Source: Xiphydria camelus | Lineage: Eukaryota > Arthropoda > Insecta > Hymenoptera > Xiphydriidae | NCBI GenBank assembly: GCA_963678675.1 | Contig: OY783195.1 | Span: forward strand, 20,726,912-20,790,911 | DNA length: 64,000 nt | Reading direction: 5' to 3' | Part shown: one piece after another, positions 10,704-22,345 of the stretch | Position numbering within the stretch: the first letter of the stretch is position 1 | How the letters are laid out: every line of letters begins with the position of its first letter | Translations under genes and position numbers: made by a program | The notes under the pieces: generated by a model | The model's input: only the letters and a program-made list of their open reading frames with translations | Told to the model about the DNA's origin: nothing | Databases searched by the model: none

Positions 10704-10936
10704 GGGGTCTCCTTACCTGAAAGCCCTACCTACGTCACAACTAAGGGCCTTTGCACACGACGTTTTTTAAACTAGCTGGCGACGCGCGTTATACGCGATC
10801 ATATCACGCTTCATTCAATACACAACCGAACTCGGCAATAATAATAACTGACCACATTCTATCATTTAAAAAAATGTTTCATATTTATCTGGCAAAAGAG
10901 CACAAAAGAAAATTATCGAAAAAAGAAATGAAATCT

Positions 10937-11462
10937 CCCCCCCCCCCCCCCCCCCTCAAAACATCGACGATGTGTGATAGCACGAATTAATAAAATAGCT
11001 CCTTTTCCAAAGTAATCATGTAACAACTTACGAATCACCAAAGATAATGAAAAAATTATGATAAAAAAGTAATGAAATCATTACCGCCAAATTAATGAAA
11101 GCAAGTGTGTTGTCAAGGTAGGTTGCGTTAATGTGAGAAATAGTACATAATTCCATACAATGGGGGGTTAACTGTGAATATATTCTCAGTTTCAGTGGAA
11201 CTTGGTTTTTTTTTCTTCTACACTGTTTTTAGTCTGTAGCAAAGTTTACCATTGTATGGAATTATGTAATATTTCTCTCATTAACGCAACATACCTTGAC
11301 AGCAAACTTGCTTTCATTAATTTGGCGGTAATAATTTCATTACTTTTTTATCATAATTTTTTCATTATCTTAGGTGATTCGTAAGTTGTTACATGATTAC
11401 TTTGGAAAGGGAACTATTTTATTAATTCGTATTATCATACATCGTCGATGTTTTGAGGGGGG
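10937..11462. mobile_element. 526-bp foldback element with C-tract terminus
   Basis: Begins with a 19-nt C run, then tcaaaacatcgacgatg. It ends with the complement catcgtcgatgttttga and 6 G. The arms extend over 200 bp each (gaattaataaaatag, cttacgaatcacc, attaatgaaagcaagt and complements). The loop is around 11165-11250. ORFs inside are not conserved. Confidence 0.85.
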
Positions 11463-11469
11463 TACAATA

Positions 11470-12370
11470 AACCAAACTTAGCTGTAACTTTCTTGCATTC
11501 CGTGTGTCTTTCAAAATTTGAAGAAAAATCGTTTCATTTGTCAGGTGTCGCTTTCAATTACATAACTTTGAAATCAGTGAAGATTTTGAAAATCTGAGGA
11601 AAAATTCTTGAAGCAGAAACTTTAGCCTTCAAAATACCTCCTGGGCGATCGAGTTTGTATCATTTTTGACAAGGATACAGCCATTTTAAGACGGCCTTCT
11701 TTTTCGCAGAGTATAAGTGATACTTTAATTCTTTTGAGGAATGTATTATCACGAGACAGACAGATAAATAGACTTCATTATGGGGGTACGAACTATTTAT
11801 ATTTCGCCAAATGTTCTCTCTTGCACTCGCACGATTGCTATGTTGCAGATCGAAGTCCAGAACCTGTATATCGCTTATCCTGGAAAATATTTGCATCAGT
11901 TTGCATCGTTCTCTTCTAACCAACAACTGAAAATAACCAATAACGAGTGCCGTGACAATTTATTTGGTATGCAGTTCTGTCAATTCGTGACATCAGACTT
12001 AAAAGGTAACAGGTCGAAAAACATATAATGCCTAGTCGCAAATACATGCTCGAAGAAAGTGTTTCCGTAATGAAAGTAGCATTTGGTTTGAAAAAGTGTA
12101 GTAGTACGAAAGTGCTTATTATCTACTATGCAGGTTCATTGAAGAAACGTATAATGCTATTCTGGGGAATATTATTTATAATTACTAAAGAGCTATTAGG
12201 GTTATTATAATATTATAAAACTTTTTGTCTTCGACATTGGTATCCCTTCTTCGAACCATAGAGAGTCCGGTGACATACTGAGAGTTTATGTCATTGATAG
12301 AGCCTTATGATTAATGATAAATGTTAAGTGTTATAGTTCCGCTGTATATTCAAACTTTTTTATTATCACA
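11470..12370. other. unassigned AT-rich DNA
   Basis: Contains a few short ORFs (for example 12028-12210) with no family signature. I see no reliable gene. Confidence 0.4.
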
Positions 12371-12375
12371 TAATC

Positions 12376-12411
12376 AACCCTTCGCAGGTCGCGGCTGACC
12401 TGCGAAGGGTT
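12376..12411. repeat. minimal hairpin ending in TTAA
   Basis: aacccttcgcaggtc (12376-12390) and its exact complement (12397-12411) flank a 6-nt loop, with TTAA at 12410-12413. It resembles two piggyBac-like ends fused with no interior. Confidence 0.6.
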
Positions 12412-12764
12412 AAGTAATTTACCGGTGAAATACACATATAATTCGAATGAAATATATATAGATGTGGATTATATATATAATTTTATATTTCGCCGAGGGT
12501 TCGTCAATAATGAATATTCGGGATTGAGCACATGTGGTGCATTTACTTTGTATTGGACGCTTACGCGCTGTGAGCATCGCGGTATCCTTGTTTATCCATG
12601 CATGTGTAACGAAGATAGATCGCTGTTCTCACCGTGCGTATAAGCGTTCGAAACGAACGCACTCTTAAGTGCTTCTCTGCGCCTTTTCAGCGGGAAACTT
12701 TCATATTGGTTGAGAGTTATACATCTCGCGTGGTCAATGTTTATGTGAACTTAGAGTGTCTGCC

Positions 12765-12782
12765 CACACACACACACACACA
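12765..12782. repeat. (CA)n microsatellite
   Basis: Perfect short CA run. Confidence 0.95.
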
Positions 12783-12784
12783 GG

Positions 12785-14400
12785 TAGCAATTTCATATTC
12801 TATAAAAATCGTAAGAACGTTTCCAGAGCAAATCTTATAGAGCAATGTTTGTTCTAAGAACATTTTCAAAACGTTTTTACAATACTTATAGGATAAGAAT
12901 GGGAACCGTTCTATAGAACGTTTTAGTTCTTTAAGCTGTTCTGTAAGGTCTGCAGGAAACACTTATAGAATTGTTGTGTGAGTAAACATTCTCACAGGTC
13001 TTAAAGAATCTTTATAACACAGTTACAAAGCAATCTCATAAAAATTCAATAGCAGTTCTCTCTAAAATGATGTCTTAAAATTCTGGTATAGAACAGAAAA
13101 AGAACTCTTATACAATTATTCTTTAGCAGCGCATATTGCTTCGTTATACAATTTTTGTGTTGCGTGGGTGTTCTAGTAGTAGTATATCTTTTCATCATGA
13201 GCGGTCACCCATCCAACTACTGTCCGCACTTTTTGCTGCTTAACTTGGTTGATCAGTCGGTGTCCTCGAGTCCTAATCTGCTAAACGCTCCTGTGTGCAT
13301 GGTGTTCTATTTAGAGAACTTTAAAATCGTTTAATTGTGTCTTTTAAAAACAAAATGTTTCTGTATCGCATCACAACGCTGCATATGTCAGAAATAATAC
13401 GGATAGACCAAGAACCAAGATGGTCCTAATCAACCTGCATAAGAGTACTCACATCATTACGAATTGCTTACAATTAGTTGGTTTGTATAGAGTCCATGAG
13501 GGAGCAATAAATTTTAATGCGGAAAGAGGTTTATCGTGAAATATATAGTACATATTAGTAATTTTTTGACGCGCCCTCAGTTTACCTTATATTTCCTATA
13601 TGATGCTGGAAATTTAATAAAAAAAAATGTTTTCTAAATTGATGAATTTAGCAACCAACTGTATATAAAATAGTCAGAAAGTAAACATAATCCATACTAT
13701 TGATATCATTTCACCTATTTATATTATAGGTATACATTAAAAATATTGCAATTGCACAAAACTCGTACACCCAACACAACAAAATAAACTCTTAAAACAT
13801 GGCATCAAATAAAATGTGGTTATGGTATGGTAGTTCTATAGCATCTTTTTTTATTGAACAAAAATGCTTGTATTAATACTTATTTACTCTATAATGATTT
13901 TATAACAACATTATTATTATTTTCTATAACTGCCTTATAGAGCTTTTTCTCTTAAGTTCGATAGCTGCTTCCATATTTGCAATTTGTTCTCCGCAGCAAA
14001 ATTGTAACTTATAGCAACCCCTTACACAATAGTTCTATAAAGAAATTATAAGCGACATTACGGAATAATTTTATAAGAGTGTCACAGGAGATGGTATAAT
14101 TCTATAAGGCACTATTTTGCATCGGTTTTACAGTAATTTGATACTATAAGCACCGTTGCTGTAAAATTGTGTTACTGTACACTCTTACAGGGCTACATTA
14201 GCAATTATCTTATAAATGCTCTATAAATCATGCTCTAAGAACATTCTTGCAACAAATTTTTTTAAAAATTCAGTTCCTGAAGGCAACATAGTCTCACGTG
14301 CCACATTAATGCAACAATTCAGTGCTCTAGATACAACTATAAAACATCAACAGAATATAAAACTCCTATTACTCTAAATTTATAGAACTACTTTGCTAGC
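12785..14400. repeat. region enriched in CTATAA/TTATAG motif
   Basis: TTATAG or its complement CTATAA, often extended to CTTATAG or TTCTATA, recurs more than 20 times, commonly every 20-60 bp, in two blocks (12785-13120 and 13840-14390). Between the blocks lies the 5S-like segment. It may be one very degenerate repeat. No coding region was recognised. Confidence 0.45.
13155..13300 (-). ncRNA. 5S rRNA-like sequence (pseudogene or SINE head)
   Basis: On the minus strand, ctgatcaaccaagttaagca (about 13255-13236), then gcggacagtag and ttggatgggtgaccgct, aligns with the internal promoter half of 5S rRNA (GATCACCGAAGTTAAGCA...CAGTACTTGGATGGGTGACCGC), including A-box and C-box. The 5' third of 5S and the 3' closing stem (GGGAACACCGGGTGCT) are not recognisable, so it is not a functional 5S gene. 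It could be a 5S-derived SINE (SINE3 type) or a decayed 5S copy. Confidence 0.6.
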
Positions 14401-14455
14401 TGGGTGCGTTTCTCTAGTTAGGGTGCCACATAGACCATGAGCTACCAATATGAAA

Positions 14456-16989
14456 CCCCCCCCCCCGTTGGAATTTCTGACTCACATATTTTTTTGTTGG
14501 TATTGCCATCTAGTTTAAGGTTTTAGGTGTTTGCCTCTTGTCCATTACAGCATATCCCGAAAAAACATGAAAAATCACGAAAACACGGAGAAAATGACTC
14601 TTTTTCAATTCATTCCCATTTCATTAAAATTTTTCGTTGAAAAAGGTAAGTATGTTTATAAATAATATTTTGTTCAGGAATTCTTCTCTGAGTTTTTAGT
14701 TACATATTCTTTCATTTTTTATAGTAAATATGAACCTTAACACAAAATTCTCATTATGCGAATATAAACGAAAACATTATAGTTATAGTAATGAAAATTC
14801 AAACCTTTTTTCAACCTCAAAATCAAATAAGAACATTTCATTTTATAACAGCATCTGTAATAATCAGCAGTCTTCTTCTTCATCCTCATGTACTATATCG
14901 GCTAAGTTAATTACTTCTGGATCATCTCCATTTTCAAACTCATCTGAATGAAAGCTTTTCATAACGTCGGTTAATTCGTGCGGCAACGAATCCCCTTTAA
15001 TCCAATCAAACTTCAGTTGTCCATTCTCCAACTTCCAGCCATGTCCCACTGGAGTTGGTAGTATGGATTTAGCGACGTGTGCATTGTTCCGTATGCAACT
15101 GGTAGTTTTCACGACTAATGTGCTTTTCAAGTGAAGCTTTACAAGGAGGTAGTAGACTCAATTCGACACCTTGTGTATTTGGCAATGCAAATGTCACTCC
15201 CCCTTATCACTGTACAAGCAACAGACGAATTCCTCTAGGCCTGTCTGTAACATGTCTGTAATTGTAAGTGATGATCCTAATGATCTAAGGATAGGCACGA
15301 ATTTCGAAAACTTCCAATTTACATTTTACTGACAACTTTCCATGACGAACAAAAGAACTGGTAGTGTCGCATCCGGATAATGCATGCATATTCAACATAG
15401 CATGGCTCTTTGCTACACCTAAATCCCGAGAAATAATGGTGACATTAATGACCCTTCGTTTGTTTCCAGTTCCTGTATCAAACAGTAACACGTTTTCAAT
15501 TTCGTTGGCGTAACTTAACAACAACATAAAAACATCTGTGTCTGGTGATCTAATTCTGATAGACAAATTGTCTTGACAGGATTGAAAAGCATGGAAGCAA
15601 TGTAATGTAATTTTAGTAAACGCCTCCTTTTGTGAAGAGCATAGCTCTTCTTGTATCGTATAATTCACAGTTGAACCGTCTTCGCTAGTAAACAACGTGC
15701 ACTGATCATTATGTGATAAGTAAAGATTTCTACCATGAAAATAGTGGGGATATATGTCTTGTTTCCATTCATTATGTAGAAGGTTGACAAGTTGTTCCTT
15801 GTTTTTGCCATTACTGAGGAATTTTTTCTAATCCCGAGAAATCTTGGTCTTAGCTATCTCCACAGCCCCTTCTTAGTCTCTCAATGTTTTTAATAGATAC
15901 ATCTGAGTAAGTATCCGTCACGAAATCTATCCTCTTGCATTTTGGAAAGTGGCAGACTATCTCGGCGAGCGCATCAAAGGTTTCTGGAATGTTACTGAGA
16001 GCTTGAAAGTAAGCTATGCCATAAATCATATAAATGCATTCTTCAACCTTAGGAGGTTCATTTACCGCACCATTGATCTCCAAAGCATGGAGTAGTTTGG
16101 CCTTGGCTGTTTTTGTAGGAAACCCATCAGCAGTTGCGAATGCCCATGGTACTGGTCCTAATGGATAGGATAACAGCATCTCTAGGCTAATTTGCCGTTC
16201 CTGGGACAGGAGCAAAGCTCGACCAAAAATATTTCTTTCTGCTCTGCTAATCTGTTGCTGCTTTCAACTAATCTGTTTTTAGAGGACGTAACAATTATCT
16301 TCTCTTGAATACTCTTAAAAGTTTTAAGCTTTTGTCTCTTCAGTGGTTTATGAAATTTTTTATTCTTTAGAATAAATCTGTCATGTAGGAAAGTGTTGTA
16401 GGCAGCTTTCCCCAGAATATCTACATTGAGTAAATCTTCTTCCACCGATTCAGGTGCAGGCCTTCCAGATGATAAACAGAACAGAGAATCCTTGTCGTCA
16501 ACTTCAAATGGATTGATATATTGCTCAACAGCTTCAATTACTTTCAAGACACTTCGCTCACTTCGTTTCATTTCTCCTATTTGCATGTCTCGGTGAGAGG
16601 AATCTGATGTATGTAACATACTTGCTTTTTGAAATGCCAATTCTACATATTTAGCACGTTCATGTTTTGTAATACGCCATCGTGCATATGCCCAGAAATT
16701 TCAGCTGTAACCCACTATGCCGCCGGTGCATTTGGCATATCGATTAATTGTCTGTTTTATTGTGATGTCAATAGAATTTCTCGAACTTGGAACTTGTGAT
16801 CTATAGACGCTATTAAGGGGTATGAATCGACCTTCCGAATTCCGTCGCTCAGTACGACGGAACACCGTGGTTTTCCACGTTTTTCCGGGATATGCTCTAA
16901 TTGACAAGAGGCAAATAACTAAAACCTTAAATTACATGGCAATACCAACAAAAAAATATGTGAGTCAGAAATTCCCATGGGGGGGGGGG
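14456..16989. mobile_element. 2.5-kb TIR transposon with C11/G11 termini
   Basis: Starts with 11 C (14456-14466) and ends with 11 G (16979-16989). Inside these, about 120-bp terminal inverted repeats match closely: gaatttctgactcacatatt, then gttggtattgccat, ggttttag, tttgcctcttg, gcatatcccg. The only recognisable gene is on the minus strand. Its target-site duplication is not evident (left flank tatgaaa, right flank tatacac). It does not match a transposon superfamily I can name. Confidence 0.8.
14864..16692 (-). pseudogene. PIN/FEN-like protein of a TIR element, decayed
   Basis: One reading in several frames, right to left. N-terminal part (16692-16182): INPFEVDD, FCLSSGRPAP, LKTFKSIQEK. 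Middle part (16215-15850): LLSYPLGPVPWAFATADGFP, IDFVTDTYSDVSIKNIER. C-terminal part (about 15850-15285, one in-frame TAG near 15829): HGRNLYL, LTLHCFHAF-type block, SPDTDVFMLLLSY, LFDTGTGNKRR, MHALSGCDTTSSFVRHGK. A tail at 15130-14864 has PTPVGHGWKLENGQLKFDW. The SPDTDVxxLL and GCDTTSxFxxxGK blocks resemble PIN/FEN-type metal-dependent nucleases. The whole arrangement recurs in uncharacterised multicopy proteins of many animals (from memory, not searched). At least two frameshifts and several stops make it nonfunctional. Gene and TIRs together suggest the protein belongs to the element. Confidence 0.65.
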
Positions 16990-16991
16990 TA

Positions 16992-17527
16992 TACACGAAC
17001 CTTCGCTCTAACAGTGCATTAGTGTTCCCCAATCAGAGTCAAGTACAAATAGCAAGAAGTGTAAGACAGTTTACTATCTTGCGTATGTATGACTAATGCG
17101 CGTGTGGTACGAAAATTCGTAGATGATGACCACTGTCTGATGATGAAACTGAGCGACTGTCATTTCTGAAATGTTTAAAAGTGACGGCGTCATTGCAATA
17201 TTACTAAACTATATGAAGTATTTACAGTGGATGCAAGAACCAGTGTACTTTCATGAGTATATAGATATTTTCATGAAACTTCTTCTAATGAAGATATTAA
17301 TATTTCATTATTTGCCGTAGTGAATTTTTCTGTAAGTACGGGGTTTTCCGCTCAGGATAGACATGACGGGTGTAGCTTAATTTGCCAATACCTGTCTCGC
17401 CGATCAATAATGGATTGACAACGTAAGCATTGACTGACAGCCAAGTTCCCCTTACCCCACTCATTTATCAGTTGCGCTCGCTACATTTAGAGGGGCTGAG
17501 CGAATGACAGTGATCGATATAGATGAT
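16992..17527. other. unassigned DNA
   Basis: No gene or repeat recognised. Confidence 0.4.
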
Positions 17528-17530
17528 TTA

Positions 17531-18267
17531 AGCTAGGAATCCACTACACTCGACTCGACTCGACTCGACACGACACGACTCGACACGACACGGTGACAAA
17601 AATTTGCGTGGTGTGTCCACTGGAATCGACGCGACACGACTCGACGCTACTCGACACGATGGTAGTGCTTCGTCCTTTTAAATTTTAACGTACAAGGATG
17701 CATCGTGTATGGCTCTATAATTTTTCCAATTATTGCTTCTCTGTAACATCTATACAGATAGAAATTTACTATATACCTATTTATGTTTACTTGGTCTATT
17801 CAAGGCTTTTGAGATTTCTTCTCAAGCTTCGTTGCGTATATTTTGGTCTCTATATTTCAAACTATGTATATTTTACAGCATCTCATATGCTCTACGTTTA
17901 TTAATGAGATCCTCCTCCATTCCTCTGCGAAATTAATGTAAAATCTTCGAACTGTTCTTCTCGACTCTTTCCAAGCAAGACTGCCGCAATTCAACTGTTC
18001 GCTCATCGGTCCATATCTCGATGTGCACGCAAACCGTGTCCACTAGGCTCGACTCGACTCGACTCGACTCGACTCGACGCGACAAATTTCTGGCCAGCCA
18101 GAAAAGTGTCAAGTCGAGTCGAGTCGAGTCGAGTCGTGTCGAGCCTAGTGGATTTCTACGCCATTTAAATACATGGAAAATCATGCGATCAGAAACGCGT
18201 CGTGTCGAGTCGCGTCGAGTCGTGTCGTGTCGAGTCGAGTCGAGTCGAGTGTAGTGGATTCCTAGCT
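17531..18267. mobile_element. Harbinger-like element with CGACT-pentamer TIRs
   Basis: Termini AGCTAGGAATCCACTACACT and its complement are flanked by TTA (17528-17530 and 18268-18270), a 3-bp duplication typical of PIF/Harbinger. Behind the ends each TIR becomes an array of CGACT/CGACA pentamers (17550-17590, 18195-18250). An inner pair of the same arrays (18046-18078 and 18112-18146) forms a second palindrome bounded by ccactaggctcgactc and complement. A 737-bp nonautonomous element; minus-strand ORFs through the arrays are repeat translation. Confidence 0.8.
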
Positions 18268-18432
18268 TTATAGTTATTTTTAGTTTACGAAGATCGCGCA
18301 GTGTCTCAGTGAAGTGCAGTGAAGTAAAATAATCATACTTACCATGATACGGCATGGGAAAATCATATTCGGTCACATAACCTTACGAAGAATCAACATT
18401 AAATTGTGTAAGTAAAGAAATAAAGTTATTAA

Positions 18433-18640
18433 AAGTGTAATTTATTTAATGAATCTCAGTTAACCCACCCTTTGATAGATATGCCTACGATTGCAGAACT
18501 GGCAAAGAATATCGGAACGCATTCTTGGAAGATAATCTGCAAAATTGCAATTAAAATAGTTACCCCCCTTCTTCATTCGCTTATATTATCGAAACATTAA
18601 AAGTGGAGTTAACTGAGATCCATTAAATCAATTAAACTTT
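18433..18640. mobile_element. 200-bp foldback
   Basis: aatttatttaatgaatctca plus gttaac (18439-18464) is mirrored, with small gaps, at 18608-18633. The interior is unremarkable. Ends not defined. Confidence 0.55.
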
Positions 18641-18905
18641 TTCAATTTTATTCCTTTACGTACACAGTCCAGTATTGATTCTTCCTTAGGTTTCATGTCT
18701 GAATATGCTTTTCATGCGCCATATCACAATACGATTATTTTAATTGACTGCACTTCATTGGCACTGCGCGAATTTCGCAAACTGAAAATAACTATCGATC
18801 GTCTACATCGATCACTGTCACTTGCCCTGCATAAAAAGTAGACGACCTCGCGATAGAACGAAAGGAGAAAAACAATGTACCAATTTGTTTTTCTTCCAAA
18901 AAAGA

Positions 18906-18992
18906 AATATCGAGTGCTACACGGCAGGACCTCGTTAAGTTCAATACATTGAAATGTGAGTTACGAGGTCCTGCCGTGTAGCACTCGATATT
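18906..18992. repeat. 87-bp perfect hairpin
   Basis: 30-nt arms (18906-18935 and 18963-18992, core gagtgctacacggcaggacc) pair without mismatch around a 27-nt loop. Small MITE, or a hairpin that would give a pre-miRNA-sized transcript if expressed. Confidence 0.8.
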
Positions 18993-19382
18993 AAAGTCCG
19001 TGTTTCCAAAAAATTCTTTAAAGATACGTTCATGGTTAGTGATGGGAGGTTGACCAGGGCTTTAAAAAAATGGTTACTGGGAAGGTTCTTGGTGAAGATT
19101 AAAGGGGAAATCATAAGGCTGCACTAAAATTAACTCCGGATCAAAAAAAATTAACTCTTTTCCCATCTTTGCAGTCATTATTCTCGGAGGGACAATCCGA
19201 ATAAAAAGTATTTAAGTCCCGAGCTTAATATTAGAAAAATGCATCACCTTTACGTGGAGTGCTGTGAGACAAAACAGAAAACTCCAGTACAAAAATATTT
19301 TTACAGATTTGTATTCAATAATGAATTAAATTTGCATTTTCACGCCCCTCGGACGGATACGTGCGAGGCATGTGATAAGTAG
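18993..19382. other. unassigned DNA
   Basis: No gene signature seen. Confidence 0.4.
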
Positions 19383-19522
19383 GGGAGAGGGGGGCAGTTT
19401 GAACAAGGGGCAGTTTAGAACATCAGCAATAATATTTTACGTTTTGGGACTAGCGGCGCTATCTCTATGTTCAAAGTAGGACTACTCCATGCAGTTGTCG
19501 GTAATGTAGTGAAATAGTGATA

Positions 19523-19939
19523 CCGCATGTCCGAGCCCAAACCGCTCAAGCGCCGATACCTATGGCCGATAACTTGAAATTTGTTTTCGGCAGTGTTTGC
19601 CGATGGTTGAAAATTTGATAGTTAGAGATGGCTTGAGAAGAATGCGCTGTGTGTACTGCGTGAGATCGAAAAGTGTCAAACGTCTGATTTCCCGATAGCT
19701 ATCAATTCGGGAGATCGAAGTGTTTCGTCTATTATTCAATACTTCGATCTCTCGAATTGACAGCTATCGAGAAATCAGACGTTTGACACTTTTCGCTATC
19801 ATGCAGTACACACAGCGCACTCTTCTGAAGCCATCTCTAACTATCAAATTTTCAACCGTCGGCAAACACTGCCGAAAACAAATGTCAAGTTATCGGCCAT
19901 AGGTATCGGTGCTTGAGCGGTTTGGGCTCGGACATGCGG
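19523..19939. mobile_element. TA-flanked palindromic MITE, family B copy 1
   Basis: Starts CCGCATGTCCGAGCCCAAAC and ends with its complement. TA on both sides (19521-19522, 19940-19941). The interior has ttcggcagtgtttgccga and a palindromic centre near 19735. Other copies at 28870 and 29542. Confidence 0.9.
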
Positions 19940-20260
19940 TATTCCAACAAGTGTCCGATTAGAGTACACAGTGTAGTTCTAGGATCATGATTGTAAATTT
20001 TTAACATTAGGTGTGTAAGCTTGTTTCTACTATAAAAGTGTTCGAGTAGTTACATTTTGTGATATAGCTATAGACATTAAAGGTTGGTGTATGCTTTACA
20101 ATTATATATTCTTAAAAACACTTTTCACTAAAGAAATTCTAACCTAATTTGAAATAGTTTGTAACCTGGTGCACTTTTGAACTAAGCCGGGAGGGGCAGT
20201 TTTGAACGCAGTTTTCTGTGCTCAAAACTGCCCCTTTCCATAATTTGTATGCAGAATATA

Positions 20261-20429
20261 CCGAATGTGGTACGGGAAACGAATCAGGCGGGGGCCTTCT
20301 GAATTTCTCTGAATTTGACTTCGGCAGTGCTTGGACGGTGCCCGAGTGATTCATAAATTGAACTGCCGAAGTCAAAATCAGAGAAATTCAGAAGGCCCCC
20401 GCCTGATCGGTTTCCCGTGCGACATTCGG
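20261..20429. mobile_element. TA-flanked palindromic MITE, family C copy 1
   Basis: 169-bp palindrome starting CCGAATGTGGTACGGGAAAC. TA flanks at 20259-20260 and 20430-20431. Contains gacttcggcagtgcttgg, a block similar to families A and B. The second copy is at 53508. Confidence 0.9.
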
Positions 20430-20464
20430 TATAGTAAAACGTATTTATTCAAATTCAGCTCATC

Positions 20465-22090
20465 ATGGTGCGAACTTATAAAAGAAAGCGGCCTGAAATG
20501 AACGAAGAAAATATGGCAAAGGCAATTGCTGAAGTTTTTGGATGGTAATTGTTTGCGAGAAACTGCGGATCTTTATGGCATTAAACATACGAATGAAAGC
20601 GAATGAAATTAGAAGCATTACAACGTGGTGAAGCTGTGACAAACTATTCTGAATATTCATCTCTTCAATCAACATACCAGGTTTTCACCAAAGCTGAAGA
20701 AGAACAGTTAGTGAAGTATATACTAAAATGTTCCAAAATATACTACGGCTTTACACATTCACAGGTTAGAACATTATCCTATGACTATGCCAAAGTTTTG
20801 AATAAGAAGATATGTGGAGAAAAATGGGATGCAAAGAAACAAGCTTGCCTCGATTGGCTAAAATGTTTTATGAGAAGAAATTCAACACTGTCATTGAGAA
20901 AGCCAGAAAACACCAGTCTACGCCGAGCATCAAGCTTTACAAAGGCAAATGTGGAAGAATTTTTCAAAAATTTTGAACGAGCAATTTCTGCTAAAAATTT
21001 TACAGCAGATAAAATATATAACCTTGTTGAAACCGGCATCAGCACTATATTGCAATCTCCGAATGTAGTTGCTCAACGAGGTATTAAACAGGTCGGGCAA
21101 ATAGTTTCAGCAGAGAGGGGCACCTCCATTACAATGTGCGGAATTATTAACGCTACAGGGAATGCAGTCCGTCTAGTTTTTAAATTCTTGTGAGCTCGCT
21201 ACAGAGACAGTATGTTAGCTGGTGCTCCAGTTGGAAGCTTAGAACTTGCAAACACACCAAACAGTGGATGGATGACAAGTGAATTATTTATAAAAGTTCT
21301 GGAACACAACGTAAAGTTCACTGCATGTTCTCAACAGAATCCCATATTAATAGTGATGGATAATCACGAAACACACTGCTCTTTGAATGCAATTTTATAT
21401 GCAAAGGAACATGGTGTTACCTTAGTAACATTTTCCCCACACACATCCCATAGATTACAACCATTAGACGTAGCGGTGTATGGACCTTTTAAATCCAAAT
21501 TGGCAATAGCTATGAATAACTGGATGGTGACAAACGCAGGTCGCACAATAACCATACACGATCTTGCAAATTTGATAAACACTGTCTATGAAGCTTCCTT
21601 CACAATTAAGAATATTTCAGAAGGCTTCAGAAAAACAGGCATCTGGCTATTTAATAGTCTTATTTTCAACGAAGACGACTTTGATGCAGCGTTTGTTACT
21701 GATAGGCCACAACATTTACCATCAATTGACACTGCTTCAACTTCTGTAACGAACTCTATAACTTCAATTTCCAGTAGCGCAGTTTTACAACCAACACCTC
21801 ATAACAGTCAAGCATCACTAGACCTACAGCCATCAACATCATGTGGCATTGCTTATGCACAAGTCGGATCTGAAAATATTCCACCTAAAACACCAGAAGA
21901 AGTGCGACCATTCCCAAAAGCACTTCCACGAAAAAAAGGTAATTTCCAGAAAGAAAGTAAAGTGAAGAGTTTTTACTGAGACACCCGAAAAGGATAAACT
22001 AGAGCAAGAATCACTTGCCAGAGAACAAAAGAAAAAGCTAGCAGAGGAGAGAAAAGAAAAAGCGAAAGAAAGAAAATTGAAGAAAGATTT
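20465..22090 (+). pseudogene. pogo/Tigger (jerky-like) DDE transposase, broken
   Basis: Starts MVRTYKRKRPEMNEENMAKA at 20465 (psq-type HTH region), then shifts frame near 20545 (NCLRETADLYGIK). The long frame 20603-21190 holds a CENP-B-type HTH segment and the first catalytic block, which reads IYNLVETGIST; functional relatives have N-V-D-E-T-G, so the first Asp is Val. After a stop at 21191 the frame 21212-21976 has the second Asp (ILIVMDNHETH) and the third (HRLQPLDVAVYGPFKS), then a Ser/Thr-rich tail. A further frameshift near 21975 leads to a Lys/Glu-rich helix (KKKLAEERKEKAKERK). At least three frame breaks plus loss of a catalytic Asp make it dead. The family is well supported by motif order DxE...DNHxTH...LQPLDV. 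Confidence 0.9.
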
Positions 22091-22092
22091 AT

Positions 22093-22345
22093 TTAACCCG
22101 GCGGTAGTCGCGCCGGGTCTCACAGACCCAACGATATTCTTATATGCTAATATTTTAGAAGTGCCAACTTTGGCAACCACGTGGCTCCCTCTAGCTTCCT
22201 AAGTGTGGAAACTGATCCGCATGCAGTGGTCAGCTGTGATTTGCCTTTATGCGAGTTCGTGTCAATCCGAATTTTTAGTAGTCAGACCCGGCGCGACCAA
22301 ACTATTAATTCAAGTTTTTTCGTTCAGACCCAGCGCGACTAAATT
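22093..22345. mobile_element. piggyBac-like MITE remnant (TTAACCCGG)
   Basis: TTAA at 22093-22096 is followed by cccggcggtagtcgcgccgg. The cccggcgcgacca block returns in the opposite sense at about 22286 and again, degraded, at about 22326. It truncates the pogo ORF. The right terminus is not clean. Confidence 0.5.

Larger units (their letters stand above)
19383..22092 (+). mobile_element. pogo/Tigger-like element, nested and 3'-truncated
   Basis: The 5' region begins near 19383 with repeated ggggcagttt(g/a)gaac motifs. A hairpin of the same motif (ggggcagttttgaac and complement) lies at about 20192-20238. MITE B (19523-19939) and MITE C (20261-20429) are inserted in the 5' region. The transposase pseudogene follows at 20465. 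The 3' end is lost where TTAACCCGG repeat sequence begins at 22093. Confidence 0.65.

Noticed and set aside
18021..18254. Arg/Ser-rich protein
   Set aside because: Low-complexity translation of the pentamer arrays.
17933..18376. 147-residue ORF on the minus strand
   Set aside because: It is a translation of the CGACT/GAGTC repeat arrays of the Harbinger-like element.
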